Shown here: positions 22,267 through 33,064 of the stretch, piece by piece
Layout of the letters: each line of letters begins with the position of its first letter
Position numbering within the stretch: the stretch's first letter is position 1
NCBI GenBank assembly: GCA_003550325.1
Contig: QKWP01001095.1
Span: forward strand, 62,001-126,000
From: Gigaspora rosea
Lineage: Eukaryota > Glomeromycota > Glomeromycetes > Diversisporales > Gigasporaceae
Reading direction: 5' to 3'
Length of the DNA stretch: 64,000 nucleotides
The notes under the pieces: generated by a model
Told to the model about the DNA's origin: nothing
The model's database searches: none
The model's input: only the letters and a program-made list of their open reading frames with translations
Made by a program: the position numbers and the translations under genes

Positions 22267-24310
22267 GTGCAAGTTCCTTATTAGTGGTCATTTATGCTCT
22301 GTGCGGTGCAAATACCTGAAATAGATACTGCAAGATGACGCTCAATTTAATTCTCTTTTTAGTTATATACATATGTTAGCTAGCTATCTTGTTTATATTG
22401 CAGTTTCATATAGTAGGCAGGGTGTGGTGGGACATTGGAGTTTAGGAAATTTGAGGACCAAAGGCCAGTGGTTTATGCATCTAATAGGTTGGGAGAAAAA
22501 TTGGTACAGGTCCAGATAAATTTTCATAGACTAGAAGCTTTGTATTAAGTATTGAGTTTCGAATATATAATGCTAGATCTTGTTTGGATAGTGAACCTAT
22601 TCCCATATACTTTTTCATATATAGCAATAAAGTAGCTGATCGAGCAACAATAAATATAATTTTTACTGAACGAGGTTATGTTATTGAATTTTCGCTTTCT
22701 TTAAAACTTTCTATAATAGTTATATTTTTGCTTTTAGATTAGATTTAGTTCTTTAGTTTTTTTTAAAAAATAAAATTTTGACGTTATTAAGTTTATGCTT
22801 GAATTTTGATTTAATTGTTTGATATTTTGCAAGAAAGAATTAATAATATAAATCATATATTCTTTTTTATTTACGCTGTTATCTAATGCGTATATTTTGA
22901 TATAGTATTAAAATTGGCTTTTTATTGAAGGTTACGCACAAGTTGTTACGTCAGACTCATACAATAATGTAGTTATTGTATGGGATTGTATAAATAACAA
23001 ATTTGTGCAAACTAAACTGTGTCACATTGCCTTTGGCCATATGATCCAAGTTAACCTGTGCAAATTTGGTTATTTTCTACAACCCAAAGAATAACTATAA
23101 ATAATCAACCGATTTCATCCAAGTTATCCACTATCTGGTCTTCCGTTTCTGGTTTCACTTGATGATGTCATGCAGCTATCTAGTATGGCAAAATAAGAGT
23201 CATACGTCTGCAAAATCTTGCATATTATTGGATTATGCATGATGTGAAGCAAATGTGTAAATGCATATTGAGAGCATCACATGTTGCACCTTTACCGATT
23301 ATGTGTAGTACTTTCTTCTATATCCAGACAACATCTGCCCATCATGAATTGCTGTTTATCCTGTTAACGTGACTAGTACTTCGGTATGATAAGATATCTG
23401 ACTATTAAAAATTAAAAAAAAATTAAAATACGATTGTCCATAGAATGAAATTACAAATGCTATAACAACTAGTAGTAAAAATGTGCTTTTTAGATGTAAA
23501 TATCTGTGGCCTGATGCAAATTTGCATATCCATTTGCTCAATATTTGGCATTTTTCATTTTTTTTCATAGGATTTTTTATTGGGCTGATTAAATGATAAT
23601 CTCTGATTATCAAAGATGAGAACGAAAAAATTTGTTAATTATCAACGCTCTCTTAAAATCATGAAATGTAAATTTTCCAAATCTGCTTCTGTTGTTTTAT
23701 TACCTAATATATGCCACTATTTTGAGCGAAAAAAAATAGCTAGAAAAAAGTCAATCAAATGTTTAATAAATTTGAAAGCGGTTTGTATAATAGTCTTAAG
23801 TTCGAAAACAAGTGCAAAACAAGAACAATAACTCTGCAATAGATAAAAAAATTTATGATATTAATAAAAAAATAATGAATATATTAGCAAATACTAAGAA
23901 AAAATTATATTCCACTAAATATTTCTAGATTTTTCCATTTTTCGTAAATTTTTGGTCAGAATTTTTGCCATCCAGATTATTTGGTAATTACTAATTTTCT
24001 CACCGATTTTTGTAGCTCGTGGTTTTATATCGATCTACCAATCGATAAAATCATGCTATATCCAAAATGTGATCAGTGTGCTAAGACTAATGTGGCAATA
24101 TGATTTGCTTTACCACTTTTGATTGGATATACAATCCGTGATCAAAAATGTTAAGACTAAAATATCGATGAGCAAGTTATAATCAAGAATGTTATCACAA
24201 TTCAAATTCTAGCGATTGTACATGATAGTACCAAATCAATCTTAACAACATACAGTATTGTGTATCAATTTGTAACAAAATTCTTTATGGCAAATCATAG
24301 TAACCGCATG

Positions 24311-24984
24311 TGATACATTTGGAAAAATCCGGTTTAATATACCGGAGATGAATGCGTAGTGAAATGGAGTGTATAGTCTAATTCATATTTTGCATTTGTC
24401 CACTAATTCTGATTGCATGCAATAATCAGATGATTTTATTACGTAATAACACGTCTTGCTAATTGAAAATCAAAACAGGTTTGGATCTTGATTAGGGATC
24501 GGGTCATGACTGGTAATCGATATTGACCGGTCAGAGGACCAATCAAAATTATGAAGTTATATTGGAAGATCTGCATCATCTAATAAATAGAAAAATCTAT
24601 CATTTGTAATTGTGGTCAAATTTGTAGATTGTTTGACCAGAACTAGAACAAACTAATTTTAAATCTGTTCAAATGATTTGCAAATCTATACAACCTAATT
24701 CGGAGTTTGTCCATTTAACCGTTTTTAATTGGCTATCTGTGAATTGGTATGAGAATATGAGTTATGAGACGTATACATAAATTACAACATTTTTTTATCC
24801 AAAATGTGTTATTATATTGTTACGATATTTAGGAAAATTTGAATTCATGATTGTTAATTTAATTAATGTTTGTAAATATCGTAGAAGTTGATTTCTGATT
24901 AATTAATCGTGATGGCTATAATTTTGCGTACATGGACTTGGAAGTTGTGTTTTTATTATGTCATTCTCAGTATTTTATAGTTAT
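24311..24984. other. AT-rich intergenic sequence
   Basis: No coding sequence. 24310-24360 (gcatgtgatacat, then ggaaaaatccggtttaat) matches 59445-59480, so a dispersed repeat edge lies here. Confidence 0.45.
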
Positions 24985-24987
24985 TTG

Positions 24988-25222
24988 TATGGGTTGTAGT
25001 GAATAACCCAGTACACACAGATTCATATTCCGTGACGAAGGCACGTGATTTAAATCCGAACCCTGTGTATAATGGGTTATTTAACACCCGTATAATAAAT
25101 AGTAGTTATTGTATAGGTTGTAGTGAATAACCCAGTTATACACAGGTTTGTATTCCGTGCAGAAGGCACAGGATTTAAATATGAACCTGTGTATGTAACG
25201 GGTTATTCAACATACCCATATA
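24988..25222. repeat. Tandem pair of foldback units, about 107-110 bp each
   Basis: Unit 1 (24988-25094) and unit 2 (25112-25222) share gggttgtagtgaataaccca, cagattcatattccgtg or caggtttgtattccgtg, aggcac and gatttaaat. Each unit is itself an inverted repeat: gggttg...gaataaccca at the start pairs with atgggttatttaacaccc at the end, and tacacacag pairs with ctgtgtata. The units are separated by 17 bases of AT-rich sequence. They are probably two MITE copies or a duplicated hairpin. No coding sequence. Confidence 0.75.
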
Positions 25223-25409
25223 ACAAGTTGTCATATTGTTATGGTATTTGTCTGAATTTGTTGATTATCGATCTGTACTTATTATATTATCTAAAATAAC
25301 ACACATTTGGATCAACATGGAACTTTGTATTTGATTGGATAAGCCAGATCATATGGTATCATTCGACATATTCACATATATATATAATATATATACGTAT
25401 ATCTGTTGT

Positions 25410-26108
25410 TGTTCAAAATTTTTGTCTATGCCGATAGTGATCGATTTTATACTGGCTTTTAATTACGGAACCAATGATCACGTTTGAAGATCGATCGGTT
25501 ACCTGCACCGATTACTTCATTTTGATGATCATACGTTACCCGGTTCGATGACTACATTTTCCTGAGAACTATTACTTCATTTTTATTTTTATCTCGTTTC
25601 CTTCCCATTACTATATCTTGCATGTATTAAAGAACTATTACTTCATTTATTGAACCTTTAAAGATCATTACCTCATAATGTGTAAACATTCTGTCATAAT
25701 TACTACAAAGAATCGTAGAAAAGCGCAAGATAAAAGATGTATATAAGGAGTTGGCTTTCGCAGAGGAATGAGTAGATTTTATTATCAAAAATTATTACTT
25801 TGTACATAATTATTTTATAAATAATCCTTAAATAAAACTTACTTTTATTTATCTCACAATCATTAAACATAAAATTCTGCATAAATAAATATTGGCCCAG
25901 CATAATTATCTATTATGCAATATCAGAAGTTAATAAAACTAACTGGCGATTACATTTGTACCCAAAGACTTATACGCTCTTTTATTAAATCGCTCTCCCA
26001 ATATTTAAAACAAATACGTCTATTTGAAACCTTTCGAAACCAAATGATTGTGGCTTGGTAGTTAAATTGGCATACAAAATTCTTGAAGTCTCTCTCTTGG
26101 CCACAACA
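25410..26108 (+). repeat. 5' LTR, 699 bp
   Basis: Begins tgttcaaaattt and ends ggccacaaca (TG...CA). A TATA-like gtatataagg at about 25739-25748 lies upstream of ttggctttcg, a plausible promoter and transcript start. It matches the 3' LTR at 31684-32385 with scattered differences, mostly transitions, several at CpG sites. The minus-strand open frames inside it are incidental. Confidence 0.92.
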
Positions 26109-26112
26109 TTTT

Positions 26113-26130
26113 TGGTGCCAGTTGTGTGGA
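26113..26130 (+). other. Primer-binding site
   Basis: tggtgccagttgtgtgga starts four bases after the 5' LTR. Its first bases, tggtgcca, are complementary to a tRNA 3' end (...tggcacca), as expected for minus-strand priming. I cannot name the tRNA without a tRNA set. Confidence 0.7.
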
Positions 26131-26381
26131 TTGATACAGTCTCTATGTACCTTTAGATAATTTACGAGAGTAAATAAAAAAAAATAAAAAAAAATAAATA
26201 AATAAAAAAAAATAAATAGGGCAAACCAGACCGTAACAACAAGAAAAATATGGTGAAATAGTTCCACGCACAAGGATAGTAGCAACGTGGATGATATATA
26301 GGTACTCCGACAAGCGAAAATAATGAAGAACGTGCCAAGCTTTTTATAGAAACTGAACAATAGGGTGACCAGAATCAACAA

Positions 26382-27276
26382 ATGCAACAACTTTTACAAG
26401 CCATGATAAACACCTTGAATCAACCTTGGGAACCACAAGTGAAAAATTCGGAGCAGAATTTGGCAAATATTCCTACATTCACAGGAGGAAACCAAGATCC
26501 GGTAGAGTGGTTAGAAGCAATAGACAGAGCCTTCAAAGCCAATAAAATTGTGGGTGCAAAAAGGCTGTTTGTAGTCAGTGCATACTTAACCGGTCTTGCT
26601 GCTTCCTGGTGGGAAAATCGTAGGAATCAAGAACCTCGAATCTTAATTTGGAGTAATGAGTTGGCCCCGATACAAGGATTTGTGCAGCAATTTCGGTTAA
26701 ATTTCTGTACTCAGGCATTAATAACTTAGTGAAATTCCGAATTACTTACTCGCCATCAACGAATAGGAGAGTCCGTGAACCAGTATGCCCAAGACATGTT
26801 GGTTTTATTCCAGTGTGTGGCTAGGGTAGGGAACCAATACCATGAAATAATAAAGGCACAAATGTTTGTGCAAGGTCTTCGGCCCGACTTATCACTAGCT
26901 GTAGGACCTGTCATGTTGAATACAATCCAGGAAGCCATTGAAAAGGCTCGGATGTGTGAATTGACCTTTGCTCATAGTGTGGCTGCTTGTGGGCCTGCTT
27001 CAATTTATAACACGGTGACTAATCCCGTGACAACCCAATTCCTGGTACCTCAGGTGACCTGTGCTATAGGTGCCCAGTAGTGTCAGCCCCAACTACTCCG
27101 AATCAAATGGAACAAATGGTTTCATTAATGAGAGAGGTAGTGTCAGTAGTAAAAGGCGGTAGGAGGAGTGGTAATAATCGTCCTTGTCCCCCCAAAACGA
27201 AAATCGACAAGGAGGAACTAACTAGCCACCAACCTGTTTCGCTTGACAACAGCAAGGGCACTACAGTTGGAATTGT
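26382..27276 (+). pseudogene. gag: Gag (capsid and nucleocapsid), broken
   Basis: Capsid-like sequence of Ty3/Gypsy type: IPTFTGGNQDPVEWLEAIDR, then AASWWENRR, and further on ESVNQYAQDMLVLF and FVQGLRPDLS. It assembles the particle that packages element RNA. Two adjacent in-frame stops (TAG TGA, 26727-26732) cut the capsid region, another TAG ends that frame at 27078-27080, and the frame then shifts. A CX2CX4HX4C zinc knuckle can be traced at 27235-27276 in yet another frame, ending HYSWNC, with its second Cys codon replaced by TGA (27244-27246). I start it at 26382, the start of the first open stretch; the true start could be slightly upstream. Confidence 0.88.
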
Positions 27277-27612
27277 CCAAATGTGAACCATACGTCAGCC
27301 CAAGGTAACGAACAAATTCTGACTACGGGCTCTCAAGGTAACACCATGAAGAATCGGGAGGCGCCGGAAACGTGCGTTCTTAGGCTCAGACATTAGTGGC
27401 ACAGTTAAAACAAAACTTGGACTGTTTAAACTAGATGACGCACCTTTAGAGAGTGAGTGTGCGTCAATGAGTAAAAATCCCTCGGTTGAAGAGTTAATGG
27501 AAGTGTACACCACAAAAAGAAGGAAAGATAACGCTGGAAAAGCTGTCGAAGTTCCAGACTTATCAGAAGAAGAAACGAGAAAGAAAGAAAGGATGATGAG
27601 CCGAAAAGAAAG

Positions 27613-28206
27613 GTGGTGAAAAAGAAGAAATTGAAGCCAGTAGACCCTTCGATAATTACAAATATTCAACCATATTCGGTAATGACTGATTTGCAAAATA
27701 AGAAGGCTGATATAATGTATGCTCAGTTATTTCAGGCAGCACCAAACGCACAAAAGGAAGCTATACGGATACTGCACCCCGGTAAAATCACTAATTCAAA
27801 ATATGCTAAATTCAGTTTGAATCGAACTGATGATCAATACACCACGTCCATGTATTGTGAGTCACAATTTAATGGTGAACCAATTATTTTGATACTGGAC
27901 AGTGGGTCTTCGGGTTGTGTAGTCTCTGCCAGATTTTTAAAGAAAGCAGGAATTTTGATCGACCTCCCGTCAACAGTGATGATGATAGGCGTACACGTTA
28001 AACAGAAAAGTCCTTTAGGAGAAATCGACTGATTTCCAGTTACTGTAGGCACTAGAACAATCATCTCAAAAGCCTTGGTGACTGAAGCCACGAATTATGC
28101 TGTTATTGTAGGGAACGATTGGATGAAGAAAGCTCGAGCTCGATTAGATTGGAAAGCTTGTGAGCTCATGATAAGAGACAGGAATAGAAAAACAAGAATT
28201 CCCACG
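27613..28206 (+). pseudogene. Aspartic protease (retropepsin), broken
   Basis: Contains the active-site motif ILDSGSSG (Asp codon 27898-27900) and, further on in the same frame, the flap and C-terminal signature VIVGNDWM. It would cut Gag-Pol into mature proteins. A TGA at 28030-28032 interrupts the frame between the two motifs. A lysine-rich leader (KKKKLKP) precedes it. Upstream, 27290-27610 is a decayed Gag-protease linker with no clear frame. Confidence 0.88.
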
Positions 28207-28256
28207 AATATTGTAAACTGGCGAATATCGGTGACCTTATATTAAAAAAACCTAAA

Positions 28257-28694
28257 TTGACAAAAGAAGATAAGAAAACGGGTAATAAAGATATGGATGT
28301 AGATAGTTGTGAAAGTGAAGAAGAGGAAGAAATAGAGTCAGATGATGAAAGCGAAAATGACGAGTGCGAAGAGGAAAATTTGTTAGCACAGCTGTACCTA
28401 TGCTGTGAGTTTCAGCTAGTAGAGGAGCAAGTAAGAGAAAGATGTGAACAATGTTTAAAGGAAGGGCATAAAAAAGGAAATTGTGTACTGCGGAAAAACC
28501 CAGATGATTGGACCATTTGTCTTACGGGAGAAATAAAGGAAGAAGACAAGACTTTTAATTTAAGAGAAATGACTGGAATTCAAAAGGAGCTGATGCGAGG
28601 ACTATTGGATAAGTATAGGAACATTTTTGCGCGCGAACCCACTCAACTCGGAAGGATGACTGTCATGCAACATGAAATTCATATGGAAGAGTGA
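28257..28694 (+). pseudogene. Acidic linker with CCHC zinc knuckle, between PR and RT
   Basis: This 145-residue frame has a strongly acidic stretch (residues 17-41, runs of E and D) followed by CEQCLKEGHKKGNC at residues 63-76 (28443-28484), an intact CX2CX4HX4C zinc knuckle. It then runs into the RT N-terminal region (LLDKYRNIFAREPTQLG). Such knuckles normally sit at the Gag C-terminus, where this element has a separate, damaged one. The role is unknown; RNA binding by Pol is a reasonable inference. Confidence 0.75.
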
Positions 28695-29990
28695 CCTTCT
28701 ATTAAACAGAGATATTACTCGACGTCAAAGTTAGAACATGAATTTATTGAGAAAGAGATTGGGAGACTAAAAGAAACGTGTTTAATTCGTCCTTCTTATA
28801 GCTCGTGGGCTTTACCAGTGGTACTCGTTAAAAAGAAAAATAGTAAGCTGCGCCTGTGCGTAGATTACCGAAAGTTAAATAAAAAACAAAATGAGATAGC
28901 TACCTGCTTCTCCAAATAAATGAACTCCTTGGCATGCTTAAAAACTCAGTATAGTATACAACTTTGGACCTCACAAGTGGGTTTTGGCAGGTGGGAGTCC
29001 ACCCACGGGATAGGAAAAAAATGGCCTTTACAACAAAATTTGGTCTTTACGAATTTGTGGTAATGCCTTTTAGCCTTACCAATGCTCCCGCCACATTTCA
29101 ACGGTTGATGGACCGTGTGCTTCAAAAAGAAATGTTGAATTTTGCCCTTGCTTATATTGACGATGTTAATATCTATTCACCAATCTTTGACCAGCACTTG
29201 GCGCATGTGGACGCGATATTGACAAGATTACGAGAAGCTAATTTGAGATTAAATCCTGACAAATGTTTTTGGGGACAAAGAAAAATTTCTTTCTTAGATC
29301 ATGAAGTTAGCTCTGAAGGAATAGCAGATGATGAGTCAAAATTAGCTGCTGTGAACAACTACCCAAGACCAAAAAATTTGAAGACACTGTGAGGGTTCCT
29401 TGGGATAGCCAGTTATTATCGAAGGTTTATTAAAGACTTTTCAAAAGTCGCAGCCCCTTTATATAAGTTATTGAAGGCAGAAGAACCGTTCAATTGGAAA
29501 CGCGAACAAGAAGATACTTTTAAAGAATTGAGAAGGAAATTAATGATAGTGCCAGTTTTGGCGCACCCACAAAATGATACGCAATATATTCTTTGTACAG
29601 ATGCATCACACGTTGCTCTTGTGGCCGTATTGTCGCAATTAAATGATAGAGGGAAGGAACATCCGGTAGAATACGCAAGTCGATCTACCAAACCTGCAGA
29701 AAAAAATTACACTATTACAGAGCTGGAGTGCACCGCTATAGTCTGGGCAATAAAAAAATTTCATCAATATCTTCATGGTTCAAAATTTCTGCTAATAACT
29801 GATCATTCGGCTTTTACCCATATGAATAACATGGCCAACCCGACCGAAGGACGGCCCAATACTTGATGACGCTCCAAGAATATGACTTCATAGTTAAGCA
29901 TAAACCTGGCAGGCAAATTCTCAATGCTAATGGACTGTCAAGAGTCACGTATGACCCCGGAGGGAAAAGTGAATCTGAAAGGAAGAAATG
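28695..29990 (+). pseudogene. pol: Reverse transcriptase and RNase H, broken
   Basis: 28700-28920 encodes the RT fingers (EKEIGRLKETCLIRPSYSSW; LRLCVDYRKLNKK). 28964-29392 gives DLTSGFWQVGVHPRDRKKMA, MPFSLTNAPATFQRLMD and the catalytic YIDDV (Y-x-D-D). After a stop at 29390-29392 it continues into the RT connection (FLGIASYYRRFI) and RNase H (29471-29866: LCTDASHVALVAVLSQ, HPVEYASRS, LECTAIVWAIKKF, LLITDHSA). It ends with an LNANGLSR relic of the usual 'ADALSR' at about 29920-29945. At least three frame breaks are visible. The first Asp of RNase H (in TDAS) and the YIDD pair are kept. Confidence 0.93.
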
Positions 29991-30329
29991 ATGAACATTA
30001 AAAAAAAATAATAATAATTAATTGTACTTATCCTGCAAGAATCACGAAACAACGAAATCAACAAACGATTCAATTAGGAGATGGTAACAACAAACTTATA
30101 TATAAAAAAAAAAAAAATTTTAAACATACCGAAATTACGGAGGAAGTTTTAAAGGGCATCTTGATAATGGTCAACTCATGACCACAATTTAGAGGTCTTC
30201 TTAGAAATTAGGACGTACACAACAACCACATGCGTGAAAGGGGCACATGATAAAATTTTCAACGGACGTATAAAAAAAAAAAAAAAATCTGGTTTAAGAT
30301 TAAATCAAGCCCAGGTTACCGATGTCTTG

Positions 30330-31610
30330 GCAATAAAATGGATCTGACTAATTACAAGAATTTAGCGCAGTATCTAGAAGAAATGAAAATACCCGAGAAG
30401 TTCTTAACTAAAGAAAGAAAAAATTCAAAGCTCAAGCCCATTACTATCTTATATGAGAAGGAATCTTGTACCGAAAGAATACCAAGACCCAGATAGCCCG
30501 CTCAGAGTTCTAAAAAAGGAACAGACCGAAATAGTAATAAGAGCAATGCATGAAACCCCGTATCTGGGCATTTAAATGAAAAGACAATGATTGATAAAAT
30601 AAGAAAAAGATATTTTTGGAACCAAATGATAACAGATATTAAAAATTTCATAAGGAGTTGTGACGCATGCCAACGCCACGGAAAACCCAAGACAAAAGAA
30701 CCGTTATACCCAATTAAGGTGCCCCAGCCTTTGACCGACTTGGCTTAGATATCGTAGGACCATTGACACTAACGAAAAAGGGGAATAGATATCTGGTAGT
30801 TGGCGTAGAATATTTACTAAAGTGGCCCGAGGTTTGAGCCTTGCCCGATTGTACTGCCGAATCAGTTGCTACTTTCTTTTTAGAAGATATAATAAGCCAG
30901 TACGCTGCCTCAGGAAATCCTATCTGACCAAGAAACACATTTTTTTAATAGAGTAATGCGAGAAATAGCTCAAAGAACCAGAATTAAACAAAAATTTGCA
31001 TCCATGTACCACCCACAAATCAACGGCCTTGTAAAAAGGTTTAACCGGACCATATGAGATCCTTGGCGAAGTGCATAAGCCAATACCATGGTGACTGGAA
31101 CGATTACTTACACCCTGTACTTTTCACATGCAGAACCTTGAGACGTCGCATTACTGGGTTTAGCTCTTTTTATTTAACTTACGGCAAAGAGGTGACTTTA
31201 CAGTAGAATGGGAAGTGGAAATGTACCCCGCAGAGAGCATGACAGACGAACAATTTCGATCTATAATTGTGACTCAGACTATGAAAATAATGGACGATTT
31301 ATTTGAAGCAAGGACAAAAGCCCGAGAAAGAATTCGTAAAACACAACAACAACAAAAATGGTATTACGATAGTCAATATCCACTACAAACTTTCGAAATA
31401 GGGGAGGAAGTTCTAAAATATAATGCCAGGTTGGGATCGAAAATTGGGGAAAGTTCGAAGAAAAATGGAGTGGACCGTATAAAATCAATGAAGTTTTGGG
31501 AAATGGTACCTATAAACTTCGAACTGTAGACCGATAAGAACAAGTCCTAGCAAAAATAGTACATGGGAGTCAACTGAAAAAGTATATGGTAGATGCAAGG
31601 ACAAAAAAAT
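30330..31610 (+). pseudogene. Integrase, broken, catalytic Glu replaced
   Basis: Zinc-binding remnant: an HETP-like His region near 30550, and SCDACQRHGK for the two Cys at about 30657-30686. Core: GLDIVGPL (first Asp) near 30745, a second Asp in LSDQETHFFN near 30927, and HPQINGLVKRFNRTI near 31011-31055, where family members have Glu in place of the Lys (NGLVERF in typical Ty3/Gypsy integrases). Several frameshifts and stops lie between. The C-terminal GPY/F module (SGPYKI, then LGNGTYKLRTVD) and HGSQLKKYM end at about 31610. No chromodomain follows. Confidence 0.9.
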
Positions 31611-31670
31611 AATCAATAAAAAAAAATTATTATTATATATGTGTAAATTTGACGGAGCTCATACTTCAAA

Positions 31671-31683
31671 TGGGGAAAGAAAT
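31671..31683 (+). other. Polypurine tract
   Basis: tggggaaagaaat lies immediately before the 3' LTR: the plus-strand primer site expected at this position. Confidence 0.8.
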
Positions 31684-32385
31684 TGTTCGAAATTTTTGTC
31701 TATGCCGATAGAGATCGATTTTATACCAGCTTTTAATCATGGAACCAATGATCACATTTGAAAATCGATCGGTTACCTGCACCGATTACTTTATTTTGAT
31801 GATCATATGTTACCCGGTTCGATGACTACATTTTCCTGAGAACTATTACTTCATTTCTATTTTTATCTCATTTCCTTCCTATTACTATATCTTGCATGTA
31901 TTAAAGAACTATTACTTCATTTATTGAACCTTTAAAGATCATTACCTCATAATGTGTAAACGTTCTGTCGTAATTACTACAAAGAATCGTGGGAAAGCGC
32001 AAGGTAAAAGATGTATATAAGGAGTTGGCTTTCGCCAGAGGAATGAGTAGATTTTATTATCAAGAATTATTACTTTGTACATAATTATTTTATAAATAAT
32101 CCTTAAATAAAACTTACATTTATTTTATCCCTCGATCATTAAACATAAATTTCTGCATAAATAAATATTGGCCCTGCATAATCATCTATTACGCAATATC
32201 AGAAGTTAATAAAACTAACTGACGATTACATTTGTACCCAAAGACTTACACGCTCTTTTATTAAATCACTCTCCCAATATTTAAAACAAATACGTTTATT
32301 TGAAACCTTTCGAAACCCTAATGATTGTGGCCTGGTAGTTAAATTGGCATACAAAATTCTTGAAGTCTCTCCCTTGGCCACAACA
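31684..32385 (+). repeat. 3' LTR, 702 bp
   Basis: Begins tgttcgaaattt and ends ggccacaaca. Aligns over its full length with the 5' LTR. In the first roughly 200 bases I count about a dozen differences, nearly all transitions; at least four are CpG in the 5' LTR and TpG or CpA here. Confidence 0.92.
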
Positions 32386-33064
32386 CTGTGCACTTTAGTA
32401 TTTTTGATTGGTTGTATTTAAAAACGTGACCGAGTGTGAAATTTTGGGTTTGTACACTTTACCGTTTTGGATTGGCATAACTGAAAAAAACATAATCAGA
32501 ATGGCGAAGACTATTCTAACATTATCTAAAAGTTACTGATTACGATATTTTAAATTAGATTATTAATATTCCCGATTACGACATTCTGAATTCTTTTTAA
32601 TTATAACTGCAACATGCTAAATTAGTAATTTTTTTTATTATGACATCAAACTATACTATCTATCTTTCTGTACTAATGTTCGTCCGTTTAACCATTTCCT
32701 GTGGATAATTTACAGATATTATATGAGGCATATCAGATACAGTAAATGTTGTCATTATTCATAATCGATCTATGAATTAATAATCAAAAATATATGAAAA
32801 TTGAATTAAGAATTTGATTTTTAAAAAATCAACTTTTGTACTATATATTGCCGGAATAGTAAGGTTTGTAAGAGAATTTTTTACAGTAACTCACGATAGA
32901 AATAATAATAATTTCAAACCATACTAACTCAACCTAAATACATACTGTAGTTTCATGAATAACAAACCAGTTCTTACATATGAATTTTTTATATTAAGTT
33001 CCCAAACATTAATAGATTGTAATTATTTTATCAAATTGTTATAGCTGTGTTAGCTGTAAAAAAA
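32386..33064. other. AT-rich intergenic sequence
   Basis: No coding sequence or bounded element. Contains Cs and Gs only in isolated words; nothing recognised. Confidence 0.45.

Larger units (their letters stand above)
18085..24310 (+). mobile_element. Large family F element, copy B, with long inverted arms
   Basis: The left arm (about 18860-19265) is the reverse complement of the right arm (about 23785-24290). Matching blocks include acatacagtattgt, accaaatcaa, gatcaagaatgttat, gatgagcaagttat, ttttgattgg, gtgatcagtgtgct and atttttgccatccag. The left outer segment 18085-18215 reappears inverted at 60455-60570, beyond a right arm, so the true inverted ends may extend that far. The centre holds the minisatellite and three smaller insertions (19473, 20238, 21666). 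No transposase is recognisable; I infer a foldback-like DNA element, class undetermined. Confidence 0.65.
25410..32385 (+). mobile_element. Ty3/Gypsy LTR retrotransposon, complete but decayed, 6.98 kb
   Basis: Two LTRs of about 700 bp, a primer-binding site, Gag, protease, reverse transcriptase, RNase H, integrase and a polypurine tract occur in canonical Ty3/Gypsy order (PR-RT-RH-IN). The ORFs are split by several in-frame stops and frameshifts, so the copy cannot make a full polyprotein. No chromodomain is visible after the integrase, and there is no envelope-like ORF. The candidate TSD is imperfect: ctgtt before (25403-25407, leaving two extra bases) and ctgtg after (32386-32390). Confidence 0.92.

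Noticed and set aside
25950..26390. 146-residue minus-strand ORF
   Set aside because: It overlaps the 5' LTR, primer site and leader of the Gypsy element in antisense, and an A-rich tract produces its FFYLFIFF run.
31620..31683. Envelope-like or extra ORF after integrase
   Set aside because: Only about 70 A+T-rich bases separate the integrase end from the 3' LTR.
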